From Xanthobacteraceae bacterium (GTDB lineage Bacteria; Pseudomonadota; Alphaproteobacteria; Rhizobiales; Xanthobacteraceae), in contig JAIESR010000063.1 of assembly GCA_019745775.1 (NCBI GenBank), positions 1 to 64,000 on the forward strand: DNA of 64,000 nucleotides. The letters run 5' to 3'. A model generated the notes under the pieces. It saw only the letters and a list, made by a program, of their open reading frames with translations, was not told the DNA's origin and ran no database searches. A program made the position numbers and the translations under genes. This document shows, piece after piece, positions 27,700 through 36,754 of the stretch (its first letter is position 1; each line of letters opens with the position of its first letter).

Positions 27700-27862
27700 G
27701 TCCGCCCCTCGACGCGTCGGTTGGCAGTCAAACTAGTGCGAAATCCCGCCGGTCGCCAGCGGCAGCAACCGGCTCCGCTGGTAAACATCCTGGGGCATTG
27801 CGGCAACCGCTGCGCCGCGGTTTAATCGCGACAGAAGGGACGCTTCGCTAAGGAGAAACCCA

Positions 27863-28984
27863 GTGGCCAAGGACGCTATCGTATCGAAAGAACTGGCGGA
27901 AAAATTCAAGACCGAAAAAGACACGCCCTATCTGCGATACGTGCGGGCCGACGGTCTCGATATCATCAGCGCGCAATACGTCCCCAATCTCTGCACCGTG
28001 GACCTCAAGCCCTGGGCGCAGCGGGGCGACGGCGCCAAGGGCGTGTTCATCAACCATGAAGCCTCGCGCACCTCGAACGACTGCTACGTCTGCGAGATCG
28101 CGCCCGGAAAGAAGCTCGAGCCGCGCCATCACCTGTTCGAGGAAATGATCATGATCCTGACCGGCCGCGGCTCGACCACGGTCTGGAACAATGCCGGCGC
28201 GCGCGTCACCTTCGAGTGGAAGGCGGGATCGATCTTCGCCATCCCGCTCAATTGCTGGTACCAGCATTTCAACGGCTCCGGGCAGGAGGTCGTGCGGTTC
28301 GTCGCGGTGACGAATTTCCCCTCGGTGATGAACCTCTACGAGGACGTCGATTTCGTCTTCAACTTCAAGCACGATTTCAAGAACCGTTTCTCCGGCGAGC
28401 CGGATTACTTCGCATCGAAGGGCGAGCAGGACGGCTTTCTGCTGCGCACCAATTTCGTGGCCGATGCGATCAACCTGCCGCTGATCGCCGCCAAGGAGCG
28501 CGGCGCCGGCGGCGGCCACATCCGCTTCAACATGGCCAAGGGCTCGATCGCCAGCCACATCTCGCAGTTCCCGGTCGGCACCTACAAGAAAGCGCATGCG
28601 CATGGCCCCGGCGCGCACGTGATCGTGCTCACCGGCGAAGGCTATTCGCTGATGTGGCCCGAGGGCGACGAGCCCAAGCGTTACGACTGGAAATACGGCA
28701 CGCTCATCGTCCCGCCGAATGCCTGGTTCCATCAGCACTTCAACGGCGGCGCGACACCGGCGCGCTATCTCGCCTTCAAGCACGCCTCGCCGCGCAACAG
28801 CCAGGGCGTGCCGCTGTCATGGATCAGCCGCCGGCTCGGCGGCAACCAGATCGATTACGCCGACGAGTCAAACGAAGTGCGCAAGATGTTCGCCGACGAG
28901 CTCGCCAAGCACGGCGTGAGCTCGAAGATGGAGCCCGTCTACGAGGCCGAGCTGCCGAACCTGCCGCCGAAGGTCGCGGCGTGA
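27863..28984 (+). CDS. Bicupin protein
   Basis: This 373-residue cytoplasmic protein has two cupin domains. The first, about residues 70-150, contains EIAPGKKLEPRHHLFEEMIMILTGRG and IPLNCWYQHFNG. The second, about 225-315, contains FPVGTYKKAHAHGPGAHVIVLTGEGYSLMWPEG and PPNAWFHQHFNGG. Histidine clusters in both are possible metal sites. The domain layout resembles gentisate 1,2-dioxygenase-type bicupins, but it is not clearly one of them. The start is GTG at 27863 with AGGAG at good spacing. The gene stands alone, 22 bases before DUF1345. Confidence 0.8.
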   Translation: MAKDAIVSKELAEKFKTEKDTPYLRYVRADGLDIISAQYVPNLCTVDLKPWAQRGDGAKGVFINHEASRTSNDCYVCEIAPGKKLEPRHHLFEEMIMILTGRGSTTVWNNAGARVTFEWKAGSIFAIPLNCWYQHFNGSGQEVVRFVAVTNFPSVMNLYEDVDFVFNFKHDFKNRFSGEPDYFASKGEQDGFLLRTNFVADAINLPLIAAKERGAGGGHIRFNMAKGSIASHISQFPVGTYKKAHAHGPGAHVIVLTGEGYSLMWPEGDEPKRYDWKYGTLIVPPNAWFHQHFNGGATPARYLAFKHASPRNSQGVPLSWISRRLGGNQIDYADESNEVRKMFADELAKHGVSSKMEPVYEAELPNLPPKVAA

Positions 28985-29006
28985 TGGCGCCGGGGCGCGG
29001 CTCGCC

Positions 29007-29693
29007 ATGACCGCGTCCTCGCCACGCAAGAAGGCCCCGCACCTCAAACCGGTGCGGATCGTCCGCGCCCACATCAAGCTGTTCGCCGCGGCGGTGCTCG
29101 GCGTCGTGCTGTTCCTGGCCTTGCCCGACAGCCTGCACGCCGCGTCGCGGGCGCTGATCGCATGGAACGTCGCGGTCGGACTCTATCTGGTGGTCGCGGC
29201 GTATGTGATCTCACAGTTCGAATTGAGCTGGGTACGACGACGCACCGAGGAGGAGGACGAGGGCGGCGCATGGATCCTGGCGTTGACAGTGGCGTCGGCC
29301 GCGGCAAGCCTGGTAGCGATCTTCGTCGAACTCGGCGATGCGTCGGGCAAGAGGGCCGGTCTGTTCTCGGCCCTGCTCGCGCTGAGCACCGTCGTGCTGT
29401 CGTGGTTCTTCATCCACGTCATCTTCGCCTTCCACTACGCGCATGAGTTCTATGGCGAGGCGAAGGACGGACACAGAGGCGGCTTGAAATTTCCCGCCGA
29501 CGATCAGCCCGAATACTGGGATTTCGTCTATTTCTCGTTCGCGATCGGGACGACGTCGCAGGTGACCGACGTGCTGGTCACAAGCAAGGCGATGCGCCGC
29601 CTCGTCGTCGGCCACGGCGTCGTGTCGTTCTTCTATAACGTCGCGGTGCTCGCGCTGATGGTGAGCCTCGGCGGCGAGTTCATCAAAGGCTGA
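29007..29693 (+). CDS. DUF1345 membrane protein
   Basis: This 228-residue protein belongs to DUF1345, a family of inner-membrane proteins of unknown function. It has about five hydrophobic segments and the signature HVIFAFHYAHEFYGE, followed by GGLKFPADDQPEYWDFVYFSFAIGTTSQVTDV, which is highly typical of the family. It lies 22 bases downstream of the bicupin gene and is convergent with a small membrane protein gene, four bases away. Confidence 0.92.
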   Translation: MTASSPRKKAPHLKPVRIVRAHIKLFAAAVLGVVLFLALPDSLHAASRALIAWNVAVGLYLVVAAYVISQFELSWVRRRTEEEDEGGAWILALTVASAAASLVAIFVELGDASGKRAGLFSALLALSTVVLSWFFIHVIFAFHYAHEFYGEAKDGHRGGLKFPADDQPEYWDFVYFSFAIGTTSQVTDVLVTSKAMRRLVVGHGVVSFFYNVAVLALMVSLGGEFIKG

Positions 29694-29697
29694 TCGA

Positions 29698-30027
29698 TCA
29701 GCGCCGCGCCAGCCAAGCCCGGAAGCGCTGCCAATACATCGACGCGACGAACGCGGCGATCAGGACGATCACCACCGGGATCCAGATCACCGCGACGCTG
29801 AGCAGCAAGATCAGCATCACCACGGCGATCAGGCCGAGGATCGCCAGCCCGAGAATGATCATCAGCGGGCTCGGCCGGGCGACGTACACCCGGCGCGGCC
29901 CGTCATTGTCGTCGACCGACACCCAGACGCCGCCGCGATCGCGTTCGCCGGGTTGGCCGGGCGGAATGATCTCGGGCTCCGAACGGGGCCGGGATGCGGC
30001 GGAATCGTTGGGATCGCGATTGGTCAT
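29698..30027 (-). CDS. Small membrane protein, unknown function
   Basis: This 109-residue protein has a Pro/Arg-rich N-terminal half with the segment GGVWVSVDDNDGPRRVYVARPSP, then two hydrophobic segments (LMIILGLAILGLIAVVMLIL and VIWIPVVIVLIAAFVASMY) and a short basic tail. Similar proteins occur across Bradyrhizobium-like genomes without assigned function. Convergent with DUF1345. Confidence 0.7.
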   Translation of the reverse strand: MTNRDPNDSAASRPRSEPEIIPPGQPGERDRGGVWVSVDDNDGPRRVYVARPSPLMIILGLAILGLIAVVMLILLLSVAVIWIPVVIVLIAAFVASMYWQRFRAWLARR

Positions 30028-30066
30028 GCTGAAAGATGTATGGCGGCCCCGGCCGGGCGCAATGGC

Positions 30067-30543
30067 TCAGATGCCTGGTGCCGCCCCAACTTGGGCAATC
30101 CGGCGCTCATTAATCTTTTGGATCAGACGCTTGATAGCCGCGTTCTTTACGAACGGAAACGGTTCTTGCAGAGGCAGGAAGACGATTTCGGTTCCAAACG
30201 TGCTGGGTCTTTTCAAGGTCAGTATCACACGCGCGCCGAAGAGCATGTAGCTAGCCACCTCGATATCCGACAATGAAATCCGCTCCTCCCGATTCTTGTT
30301 TCTGACGAGCAACGACTCTCCTTCGTCGAATACCACGTCGACAAGATCGAATACCGTATGCTTCAGGGCTCCATACGCGATCACAAAGCTAAACGGCAGC
30401 ATCAGGACGATGAACCACATGGGCGGGCCGGGATCTTGTCCTCGGACCAGCAAATGCCAGAAGACGAAAACAAGAAATCCGAACATTATGATCGGGACGA
30501 TTCTCTTCAAGAAAAAGGTATTCCTTGAAGAAATGCGGCGCAT
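30067..30543 (-). CDS. AT-richer membrane protein, unknown function
   Basis: This 158-residue protein starts MRRISSRNTFFLKRIVPIIM and has two hydrophobic segments in the first 65 residues, then a soluble beta-rich part (VVFDEGESLLVRNKNREERISLSDIEVASY) that could be a PH-like domain. Base composition is visibly lower in GC than that of ispG, suggesting later arrival. It begins six bases after the ispG stop on the same strand and is probably read through from it. No family was recognised. Confidence 0.65.
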   Translation of the reverse strand: MRRISSRNTFFLKRIVPIIMFGFLVFVFWHLLVRGQDPGPPMWFIVLMLPFSFVIAYGALKHTVFDLVDVVFDEGESLLVRNKNREERISLSDIEVASYMLFGARVILTLKRPSTFGTEIVFLPLQEPFPFVKNAAIKRLIQKINERRIAQVGAAPGI

Positions 30544-30549
30544 AATCGC

Positions 30550-31800
30550 CTACTCCGCCGCCGTCCGCCCCGCGCCGCCCTGGCCGAAGCGGCGGTCGAT
30601 GTAATCGATCACCAGCTTCTGGAAATCGGCCGCGACCGTGGGGCCGCGCAGGGTCACCGCCTTCTTGCCGTCGATGAAGACCGGCGCCGCCGGGCTTTCG
30701 CCGGTGCCGGGCAGCGAGATGCCGATGTCGGCGTGCTTGCTCTCACCCGGGCCGTTTACGATGCAGCCCATGACCGCGACGTTGAGCGTCTCGACGCCGG
30801 GATAGCGCTTCTTCCACTCCGGCATCGACTGATGGATGAAGCCCTGGATGTCGCGCGCGAGCTCCTGGAACGTGGTCGACGTCGTGCGCCCGCAGCCGGG
30901 ACACGCCGCGACCAGCGGCACGAAGGTGCGGAAGCCCATGGTCTGCAACAGCTCCTGCGCGACCTTCACCTCCAGCGTGCGGTCGCCGCCCGGCTCGGGC
31001 GTGAGCGAGATGCGGATGGTGTCGCCGATGCCCTGCTGAAGGAGAATCCCCATGCCGGCGGCGGAGCCGACGATGCCCTTCGAGCCCATGCCGGCTTCGG
31101 TAAGGCCGAGATGCAGCGTGTAGTCGCAACGCTGCGCGAGGTCGGCATAGACCGCGATCAGGTCCTGCACCGCCGACACCTTGGCGGAGATGATGATGCG
31201 ATCGCGGCCCAGGCCGATCTCCTCCGCGCGCTGCGCGGAGAGCATCGCCGACTGGATCATCGCCTCGCGCGTCACTTCGCGCGCGTCCTTCGGGTCGTTC
31301 GACTGCGAGTTCTCGTCCATCAGGTGCGTGAGCAATTCCTGGTCGAGCGAGCCCCAGTTGGCGCCGATGCGCACCGGCTTGCCGTGCTTGATCGCAGTTT
31401 CGACGATGGCGCCGAACTGGCGATCCTTCTTGTCCTTGAAGCCGACATTGCCCGGGTTGATGCGGTACTTGTCGAGCGCTTCGGCGCAGGCCGGATGATC
31501 GGCGAGCAGCTTATGGCCGATATAGTGGAAGTCGCCGACGATCGGCACCTCGCAGCCCTGCTTGAGCAACTTCTCCTTGATGTGCGGCACCGCCGCCGCG
31601 GCCTCGTCGCGATCGACGGTGATGCGCACGATCTCGGAGCCGGCGCGCGCGAGCGCGGCGACCTGGCCCACGGTGGCGTTCACGTCGGCGGTGTCGGTGT
31701 TGGTCATCGACTGCACGACGACCGGCGCGCCGCCGCCGACGGTCACGTTGCCGACATTGACCGGAACCGAAATGCGGCGCTGCTGCGGACCCGCGTTCAT
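30550..31800 (-). CDS. ispG: 4-hydroxy-3-methylbut-2-en-1-yl diphosphate synthase
   Basis: IspG is the [4Fe-4S] enzyme of the non-mevalonate isoprenoid pathway that converts methylerythritol cyclodiphosphate to HMBPP. The 416-residue protein has the N-terminal barrel with [12 protein letters not shown] and [13 protein letters not shown], and the C-terminal cluster domain with cysteines in [10 protein letters not shown] and [11 protein letters not shown]. Length and motifs are complete. It is followed by an AT-richer gene and preceded by zur on the same strand, 73 bases apart. Confidence 0.97.
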   Translation of the reverse strand: MNAGPQQRRISVPVNVGNVTVGGGAPVVVQSMTNTDTADVNATVGQVAALARAGSEIVRITVDRDEAAAAVPHIKEKLLKQGCEVPIVGDFHYIGHKLLADHPACAEALDKYRINPGNVGFKDKKDRQFGAIVETAIKHGKPVRIGANWGSLDQELLTHLMDENSQSNDPKDAREVTREAMIQSAMLSAQRAEEIGLGRDRIIISAKVSAVQDLIAVYADLAQRCDYTLHLGLTEAGMGSKGIVGSAAGMGILLQQGIGDTIRISLTPEPGGDRTLEVKVAQELLQTMGFRTFVPLVAACPGCGRTTSTTFQELARDIQGFIHQSMPEWKKRYPGVETLNVAVMGCIVNGPGESKHADIGISLPGTGESPAAPVFIDGKKAVTLRGPTVAADFQKLVIDYIDRRFGQGGAGRTAAE

Positions 31801-31873
31801 GACTTTCTCCTTCGCGCCGTCTCGGTGCCAGAGCGGTCCGGCGGCGTCAATCTCGGGGCACAGGCCGTTAGCA

Positions 31874-32386
31874 TTAACCCTTGCCGCAATGGGTGCAGAT
31901 CCCGGAGACCTCGATCACCGGCGATTTCGGCGTGAATCCAACCGCATCGGCGGCGGATTTTACCGTCGAGGCGACTTCCGACGAAGACGCCTCCCCGACC
32001 GTGCCGCAGCGTTCGCAGATCAGGAACACCACGAGATCGCCGTCCGCATGGGTGTGCACGCAGGCAACGAACGCGTTGCGGCTTTCGATCCGGTGAACGA
32101 GGCCGTTTTCGCGCAGGAACTCGAGCGCGCGATAAACCGTGATCGGGGCCGGACGCGGCCCGGATGGCGACACCCGCTCCATGATCTCATAGGCACCCAG
32201 CGGCTGATGGCTGGCCAGCAATGCGCCCAGGACATCCCTGCGGATCGGCGTCAGCCGCTGCCCGCGCGCTGTGCAGCGCGCCTCGGCGACCGCCATGGCG
32301 TCGGTGGTGCAGCGGGCGTGGTCGTGCCCGGGTGCGGGAAAAACCGCCGCATCGTCCTTTTCGTGTGCCGTTCGGGCCCTGGCCAT
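31874..32386 (-). CDS. zur: Fur-family transcriptional repressor, probably Zur
   Basis: This 170-residue cytoplasmic DNA-binding protein has the winged-helix domain of the Fur family ([43 protein letters not shown]) and a dimerisation domain with the zinc-site pairs CERCG and CTHCG. The form, with [18 protein letters not shown] and no Fe-type HHDH motif, fits Zur, the zinc-uptake repressor. The start is set at 32386; an upstream in-frame ATG exists. It is divergent from the patatin gene with a perfect dyad between them, a candidate operator. Confidence 0.85.
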   Translation of the reverse strand: MARARTAHEKDDAAVFPAPGHDHARCTTDAMAVAEARCTARGQRLTPIRRDVLGALLASHQPLGAYEIMERVSPSGPRPAPITVYRALEFLRENGLVHRIESRNAFVACVHTHADGDLVVFLICERCGTVGEASSSEVASTVKSAADAVGFTPKSPVIEVSGICTHCGKG

Positions 32387-32441
32387 GCCGAACCTTAACT
32401 GTTTATGGCGCATTCGGAACAATGATGCGTCGCAGCAATTG

Positions 32442-32458
32442 ATATTGCATCGCAATAT
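32442..32458. promoter_or_regulatory. 7-bp perfect dyad between zur and the patatin gene
   Basis: ATATTGC and GCAATAT are exact reverse complements around ATC, in an AT-rich 139-base divergent gap, 55 bases before the zur start and 67 before the patatin start. It could be an autoregulatory operator, but does not match the usual alphaproteobacterial Zur box closely. Confidence 0.4.
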
Positions 32459-32525
32459 AAGCTGCTACAAGATCCTATGTCACTGATTCGCTGCAACTTT
32501 TGGTCATCCACGCACGGCTGATGTG

Positions 32526-33686
32526 ATGCTTCCTGCCCTGTTGAGCAAGACCTTTTCCGCCCTCATGCAAGGTCCCGGGGTGACCCGGGCGCGCCGGCTG
32601 GGATTCGCGGCGGCCACCAAATCCGTCAACCTCGCCCTCCAGGGCGGCGGGGCGCATGGCGCCTTCACCTGGGGGGTGCTCGACCAGATTCTCGCCGACG
32701 GCCGGATCGCCATCGACAGCATCTCCGGCGCCTCCGCCGGGGCGGTGAATGCGGTGATGCTTGCCGACGGGCTCGCGCGAGGCGGCCCTGAGGAGGCGCA
32801 AGCGCGCCTCGCCGACTTCTGGCGTGCCGCGAGCTTTGGCGGCACACTGCCGGAACTTCAGCGCGAAGCAATCGAGCGACTGTTCGCGTTCGTGCCGCGG
32901 CAGAGCTCGCCGGTGCCGTGGCTCGGCGCGCTGTCGCGCTACTGGTCGCCTTACGATCTCAATCCGCTCAACATCAATCCGCTCAAGAGCCTGATCGAGC
33001 GCTTCGTCGACTTCGCGCAGGTGCGCGGCGATACGCGGCGAGAGCTGTTCATCTCCGCCACCAACGTGCACAGCGGCGAGCAGCGCGTGTTCTCGCGTGC
33101 CGAGATGTCGCCGGAAGTCGTGATGGCGTCGGCCTGCCTGCCGCTGTTGTTTCAGGCGGTCGAGATCGACGGCATGCCCTATTGGGATGGCGGCTACAGC
33201 AGCAATCCGTCGATGCTGCCGTTCCTGCGCGCCACCTCGACGGAAGACGTCCTGATCGTGCAGATCAATCCGCTCGAACGCGGCGGCCCGCCGACCAGCG
33301 CGCGCGACATCATGACCCGGCTGCACGAAATCAACTTCAACGCGCCGCTGTTGGCGGAGCTGCGCGCGCTTGAACTCGCCGAAAGGCTGATCGCCGAAGG
33401 CGCGCTGCCACGCGGTACCGCGCGCGGGCAATACCGGCGCATCCGGCTGCATCGCATCGTGATGGACGCCGACGTCGCGTTCGACGACCGCAGCAAGCTC
33501 AACAACGACTACGACTTCTTCGACCGCCTGCGCCAGCTCGGCCAGGCCGCGGCGCAGCGCTTCCTCGGCGAGCATTTCGGCGATATCGGCCGCAAGAGCA
33601 CGATCGACCTCACGGCCGAGGCCGCACCGCAATGGCTCGACCGGCAGCCGACCCCGATGAAGAAGGTCGCGGCCGTGCTAAAATGA
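32526..33686 (+). CDS. Patatin-like phospholipase
   Basis: This 386-residue protein has a patatin domain with the oxyanion hole GGGAHGAFTWGVL (about residue 40), the nucleophile elbow GASAGAVNA (GxSxG) and the catalytic aspartate in DGGYSSNP. Such enzymes hydrolyse phospholipids or other lipids; no signal peptide is evident, so it is probably cytoplasmic or membrane-associated. The start is the ATG at 32526 or the GTG at 32523. The C-terminal half is the extension common to rhizobial patatins. It is followed by a macrodomain gene, four bases on. Confidence 0.92.
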   Translation: MLPALLSKTFSALMQGPGVTRARRLGFAAATKSVNLALQGGGAHGAFTWGVLDQILADGRIAIDSISGASAGAVNAVMLADGLARGGPEEAQARLADFWRAASFGGTLPELQREAIERLFAFVPRQSSPVPWLGALSRYWSPYDLNPLNINPLKSLIERFVDFAQVRGDTRRELFISATNVHSGEQRVFSRAEMSPEVVMASACLPLLFQAVEIDGMPYWDGGYSSNPSMLPFLRATSTEDVLIVQINPLERGGPPTSARDIMTRLHEINFNAPLLAELRALELAERLIAEGALPRGTARGQYRRIRLHRIVMDADVAFDDRSKLNNDYDFFDRLRQLGQAAAQRFLGEHFGDIGRKSTIDLTAEAAPQWLDRQPTPMKKVAAVLK

Positions 33687-33690
33687 GGGC

Positions 33691-34245
33691 ATGGCCGCCC
33701 CTCTTCTCACCACCGCGATCGGACCGACCCGACTCGACATCTGCGTCGCCGACATCACCACGCTCGACGTCGATGCGATCGTGAACGCGGCGAATTCGAC
33801 GCTGCTCGGCGGCGGCGGTGTCGACGGTGCGATCCATCGCGCGGCCGGACCGGAGCTCCTGGCGGAATGCCGGAAGCTTGGCGGCTGCGAGACCGGCTCG
33901 GCGAAAATCACCAAGGGCTACAAGCTCAAAGCCAGGCACGTGATTCACGCGGTCGGGCCCGTCTGGCACGGCGGCGCCCGCGACGAGGAAGGGCTGCTCG
34001 CCTCATGCTACGCCACCGCGCTGATGCTGGCAGCGGAATATAACCTCGCGTCGATCGCGTTCCCGGCGATCTCGACCGGCGTCTATCGCTTCCCGCCCGA
34101 GCGCGCCGCGCGCATCGCCATCGGCACCGTGACGGCGGAAGTGGCCGCCGCGCCCGGCAATCTCACGCAGGTCGTGTTCTGCTGCTTCTCGCCGGAATCG
34201 GCACGGCATCACGAGACTGCGTTCGCCGATCTCGGATTGATTTAG
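33691..34245 (+). CDS. Macrodomain protein, O-acetyl-ADP-ribose deacetylase type
   Basis: This 184-residue protein is a single macrodomain. The motifs DAIVNAANSTLLGGGGVDGAIHRAAG and the phosphate loop IAFPAISTGVYRFP match YmdB/MacroD-type enzymes, which remove ADP-ribose or deacetylate O-acetyl-ADP-ribose. It is downstream of the patatin gene and may be cotranscribed. Its last four bases overlap the end of the convergent CoA-transferase gene. Confidence 0.93.
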   Translation: MAAPLLTTAIGPTRLDICVADITTLDVDAIVNAANSTLLGGGGVDGAIHRAAGPELLAECRKLGGCETGSAKITKGYKLKARHVIHAVGPVWHGGARDEEGLLASCYATALMLAAEYNLASIAFPAISTGVYRFPPERAARIAIGTVTAEVAAAPGNLTQVVFCCFSPESARHHETAFADLGLI

Positions 34246-35363
34246 CCCAAGAACTCCGCACGGATTTTGGCGCTGTGCTCGCCGAGCGACGGCACCGCGC
34301 CGTAGTGGCGCGTCTCACCGGCACGCCGCGCCGCCGGTGCCGGATAGTTGAGGACCCCCCCGCTGGCCCGGACCGCGATGCGCCGCAGGTGCGGATGTTG
34401 CGCGAGCCCCGCCGGATCGTTCACCCGCGCGAACGCGATGTCGGCGGCGGCGAGCTTTTCGGTCAGAAGTTGGACGTCCATCGCGGCGAACACCGTGGCG
34501 ACGCGGCCGTCGGTCTCGGCGCGGCGCTTCACCCGTTCGACATTGGTGGCGAACTTGGGATCGGCGGCGAGTGCCTTGTCGCCCAGCACCTGTTCCGCGA
34601 GCACCCGCCATTCACGGTCACTCTGGATCGAGATCAGGACGTCGACGCCGTCGCGGCTCTTGAACACGCCGTAGGGCGCGATCGAGGTATGGGCGAGGCC
34701 GACGCGCTTGGGCGGCCTGCCGCCTTCCTGCTGCAACAGCGGCGTCGCCATCCAGTCGGCCATGGCGTCGAACAGCGAGATCGAGAGTTCGGCGCCCTCC
34801 CCGGTGCGCCCGCGCACGATCAGCGCCTCGAGGATCGCCTCGTAGGCGTTCATCCCGGCGCCGATGTCGCAGACCGAAACGCCGACCCGCGCCGGCTCCG
34901 ACGGCCCCCCGGTGATCGAGGCCAGCCCGACCTCGGCCTGGATCAGCAGGTCGTAAGCCTTGCGCTGCGCATACGGACCGCTGTCGCCATAGCCCGAAAT
35001 CGAGCACGCGATCAGGCGCGGATGCGCGCGCCGCAGCCGTTCGATCGGGAATCCGAGCTTCGCCACCGCGCCGGGCTTGAGGTTCTGCACGAACACGTCG
35101 GCCTTCGCGAGCATGGCTGCGAGCAGCGCCTTGTCGTCGGGCCTGGTGAGATCGAGGACGACCGATTCCTTGCCGCGGTTGAGCCAGACGAAATAGCTCG
35201 ATTCGCCATTGGCCACGTCGTCATAGCCGCGCGCGAAGTCGCCCTCCGGCCGCTCGATCTTGATGACGCGCGCGCCGGCGTCGGCGAGCCGGCAGGTGCA
35301 CATCGGCGCTGCAACCGCCTGTTCGAGCGCGACCACCAGCAGGCCTTCGAGCGGGAGAGTCAT
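34242..35363 (-). CDS. CaiB/BaiF family CoA-transferase
   Basis: This 373-residue cytoplasmic protein belongs to class III CoA-transferases, which move CoA between acyl groups. The N-terminus GLLVVALEQAVAAPMCTCRLADAGARVIKIERP and the segments YFVWLNRGKESVVLDL and YDLLIQAEVGLASITGGPSEPARVG (containing a candidate catalytic Asp) are typical. It lies downstream of acyl-CoA dehydrogenase, hydratase and SDR genes on the same strand, so it may activate an acid for that route. A REP-like element separates it from the dehydrogenase. Confidence 0.92.
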   Translation of the reverse strand: MTLPLEGLLVVALEQAVAAPMCTCRLADAGARVIKIERPEGDFARGYDDVANGESSYFVWLNRGKESVVLDLTRPDDKALLAAMLAKADVFVQNLKPGAVAKLGFPIERLRRAHPRLIACSISGYGDSGPYAQRKAYDLLIQAEVGLASITGGPSEPARVGVSVCDIGAGMNAYEAILEALIVRGRTGEGAELSISLFDAMADWMATPLLQQEGGRPPKRVGLAHTSIAPYGVFKSRDGVDVLISIQSDREWRVLAEQVLGDKALAADPKFATNVERVKRRAETDGRVATVFAAMDVQLLTEKLAAADIAFARVNDPAGLAQHPHLRRIAVRASGGVLNYPAPAARRAGETRHYGAVPSLGEHSAKIRAEFLG

Positions 35364-35385
35364 GTAGCGTCAGCCCCTCCGCAGT

Positions 35386-35468
35386 CATGCCCGGGCTTGT
35401 CCCGGCCATCCACGTCTTGTCGGCACGCGAAGAAAGATGTGGATGCCCGGCACGAGGCCGGGCATGAC
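35386..35468. repeat. REP-like palindromic element, copy 2
   Basis: Outer arms CATGCCCGGGCTTGTCCCGG and CCCGGCACGAGGCCGGGCATG flank an inner CATCCACGTCTT/AAGATGTGGATG pair. Same family as at 15445, 36672 and 51335. It lies between the CoA-transferase and acyl-CoA dehydrogenase genes. Confidence 0.85.
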
Positions 35469-35497
35469 GATGAGTGTGCTGCCACGCTGTGCTGCAT

Positions 35498-36658
35498 TCA
35501 GTACGACCGTGGCAAGTCGAGCACGTGCTCGGCGAGGTAAGAGAGGATCAGATTGGTCGAGATCGGCGCCACCTGGTAGAGCCGCGTCTCGCGGAACTTG
35601 CGTTCGATGTCGAATTCCTCGGCGAAGCCGAAGCCGCCGTGGGTCTGCACGCACATCTCGGCGGCCGCCCAGGACGCGTCGGCGGCGGCGAGCTTCGCCA
35701 TGTTGGCCTCGGCGCCGCAATCGCGGCCGGCGTCGTAGAGCGTCGCCGCCTCGCGCACCATCAGCGCGGCGGCGCGCATCTGCGCATAGGCGCGCGCGAT
35801 CGGGAACTGCACGCCCTGGTTCTCGCCGATCGGGCGGCCGAACACGCTGCGCTCCTTCGCATAGGCCACCGCCTTGTCGATGAACCAGCGGGCGTCGCCG
35901 ATGCATTCCGACGCGATCAGGATGCGCTCGGCGTTCATGCCGGAAAGAATGTAGCGGAAGCCCTCGCCTTCCTCGCCGATCAGGTTCTCGGCCGGCACCC
36001 GCATGGCGTCGAAGAAGATCTCCGTGGTCGCGTGGTTCATCATGGTGCGAATCGGCCGGATGGTCAGCCCCTTGGCCGTGCGCATGTCGACCAGGAACAC
36101 CGAAAGCCCGCCGGTGCGCTTGGCCACCTGCTCGCGCGGCGTGGTGCGCGCGAGCAATAACATGAGATCGGAATGCTCGGCGCGCGAGGTCCAGATCTTC
36201 TGGCCGTTGACGACGTAGTCGTTGCCGTCGTGCACCGCGGTGGTGCGGAGACTCAGCGTATCGGTGCCCGAGGTCGGCTCGGTGACGCCGAACGCCTGGA
36301 GCCGCAGTTCGCCCTTGGCGATCGCGGGCAGATGGCGATCCTTCTGCGCGGCGCTGCCGTGACGCAGCAGCGTGCCCATGGTGTACATCTGCGCATGGCA
36401 GGCGGCACCGTTGCCGCCCGAGGCGTGGATCTCCTCCATGATCGCCGCCGCGGCCGACAGCGGCAGCCCGCTGCCGCCGTATTGCTCCGGGATCAGCGCG
36501 GCGAGGAAGCCGGCCCTGGTGAGCGCGGCGACGAACGCGGTCGGATAGCCGCGCTCGCGGTCGAGCGCGCGCCAATACTCGCCGGGGAAATCCGCGCACA
36601 GCGCGCGTACCGATTCCCGGATCGGTGCGTGGTCGTCATCGTTTGGCTGCTGGCGCAT
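35498..36658 (-). CDS. Acyl-CoA dehydrogenase
   Basis: This 386-residue FAD enzyme oxidises an acyl-CoA to a 2-enoyl-CoA. It has the all-alpha N-terminal domain, the flavin-binding AFGVTEPTSGTDTLSLRTTA and GQKIWTSRAEHSDLMLLLART segments, a C-terminal ISGMNAERILIASECIG block, and a final segment YQVAPISTNLILSYLAEHVLDLPRSY. Length is normal. It is flanked by two REP-like elements and lies between the MaoC and CoA-transferase genes on the same strand. Confidence 0.94.
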   Translation of the reverse strand: MRQQPNDDDHAPIRESVRALCADFPGEYWRALDRERGYPTAFVAALTRAGFLAALIPEQYGGSGLPLSAAAAIMEEIHASGGNGAACHAQMYTMGTLLRHGSAAQKDRHLPAIAKGELRLQAFGVTEPTSGTDTLSLRTTAVHDGNDYVVNGQKIWTSRAEHSDLMLLLARTTPREQVAKRTGGLSVFLVDMRTAKGLTIRPIRTMMNHATTEIFFDAMRVPAENLIGEEGEGFRYILSGMNAERILIASECIGDARWFIDKAVAYAKERSVFGRPIGENQGVQFPIARAYAQMRAAALMVREAATLYDAGRDCGAEANMAKLAAADASWAAAEMCVQTHGGFGFAEEFDIERKFRETRLYQVAPISTNLILSYLAEHVLDLPRSY

Positions 36659-36671
36659 CTCTCTCCTTCGT

Positions 36672-36745
36672 CATTGCCGGGCTTGACCCGGCAATCCATC
36701 AATTTCGCAAGAAGATGGATGCCCGGGTCAAGCCCGGGCATGACC
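36672..36745. repeat. REP-like palindromic element, copy 3
   Basis: Outer arms TGCCGGGCTTGACCCGGCA and GCCCGGGTCAAGCCCGGGCA flank an inner ATCCAT...ATGGAT pair. Same general structure as the other three copies, with a different centre. It lies nine bases from the MaoC stop codon. Confidence 0.85.
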
Positions 36746-36754
36746 GCTGAAAGG

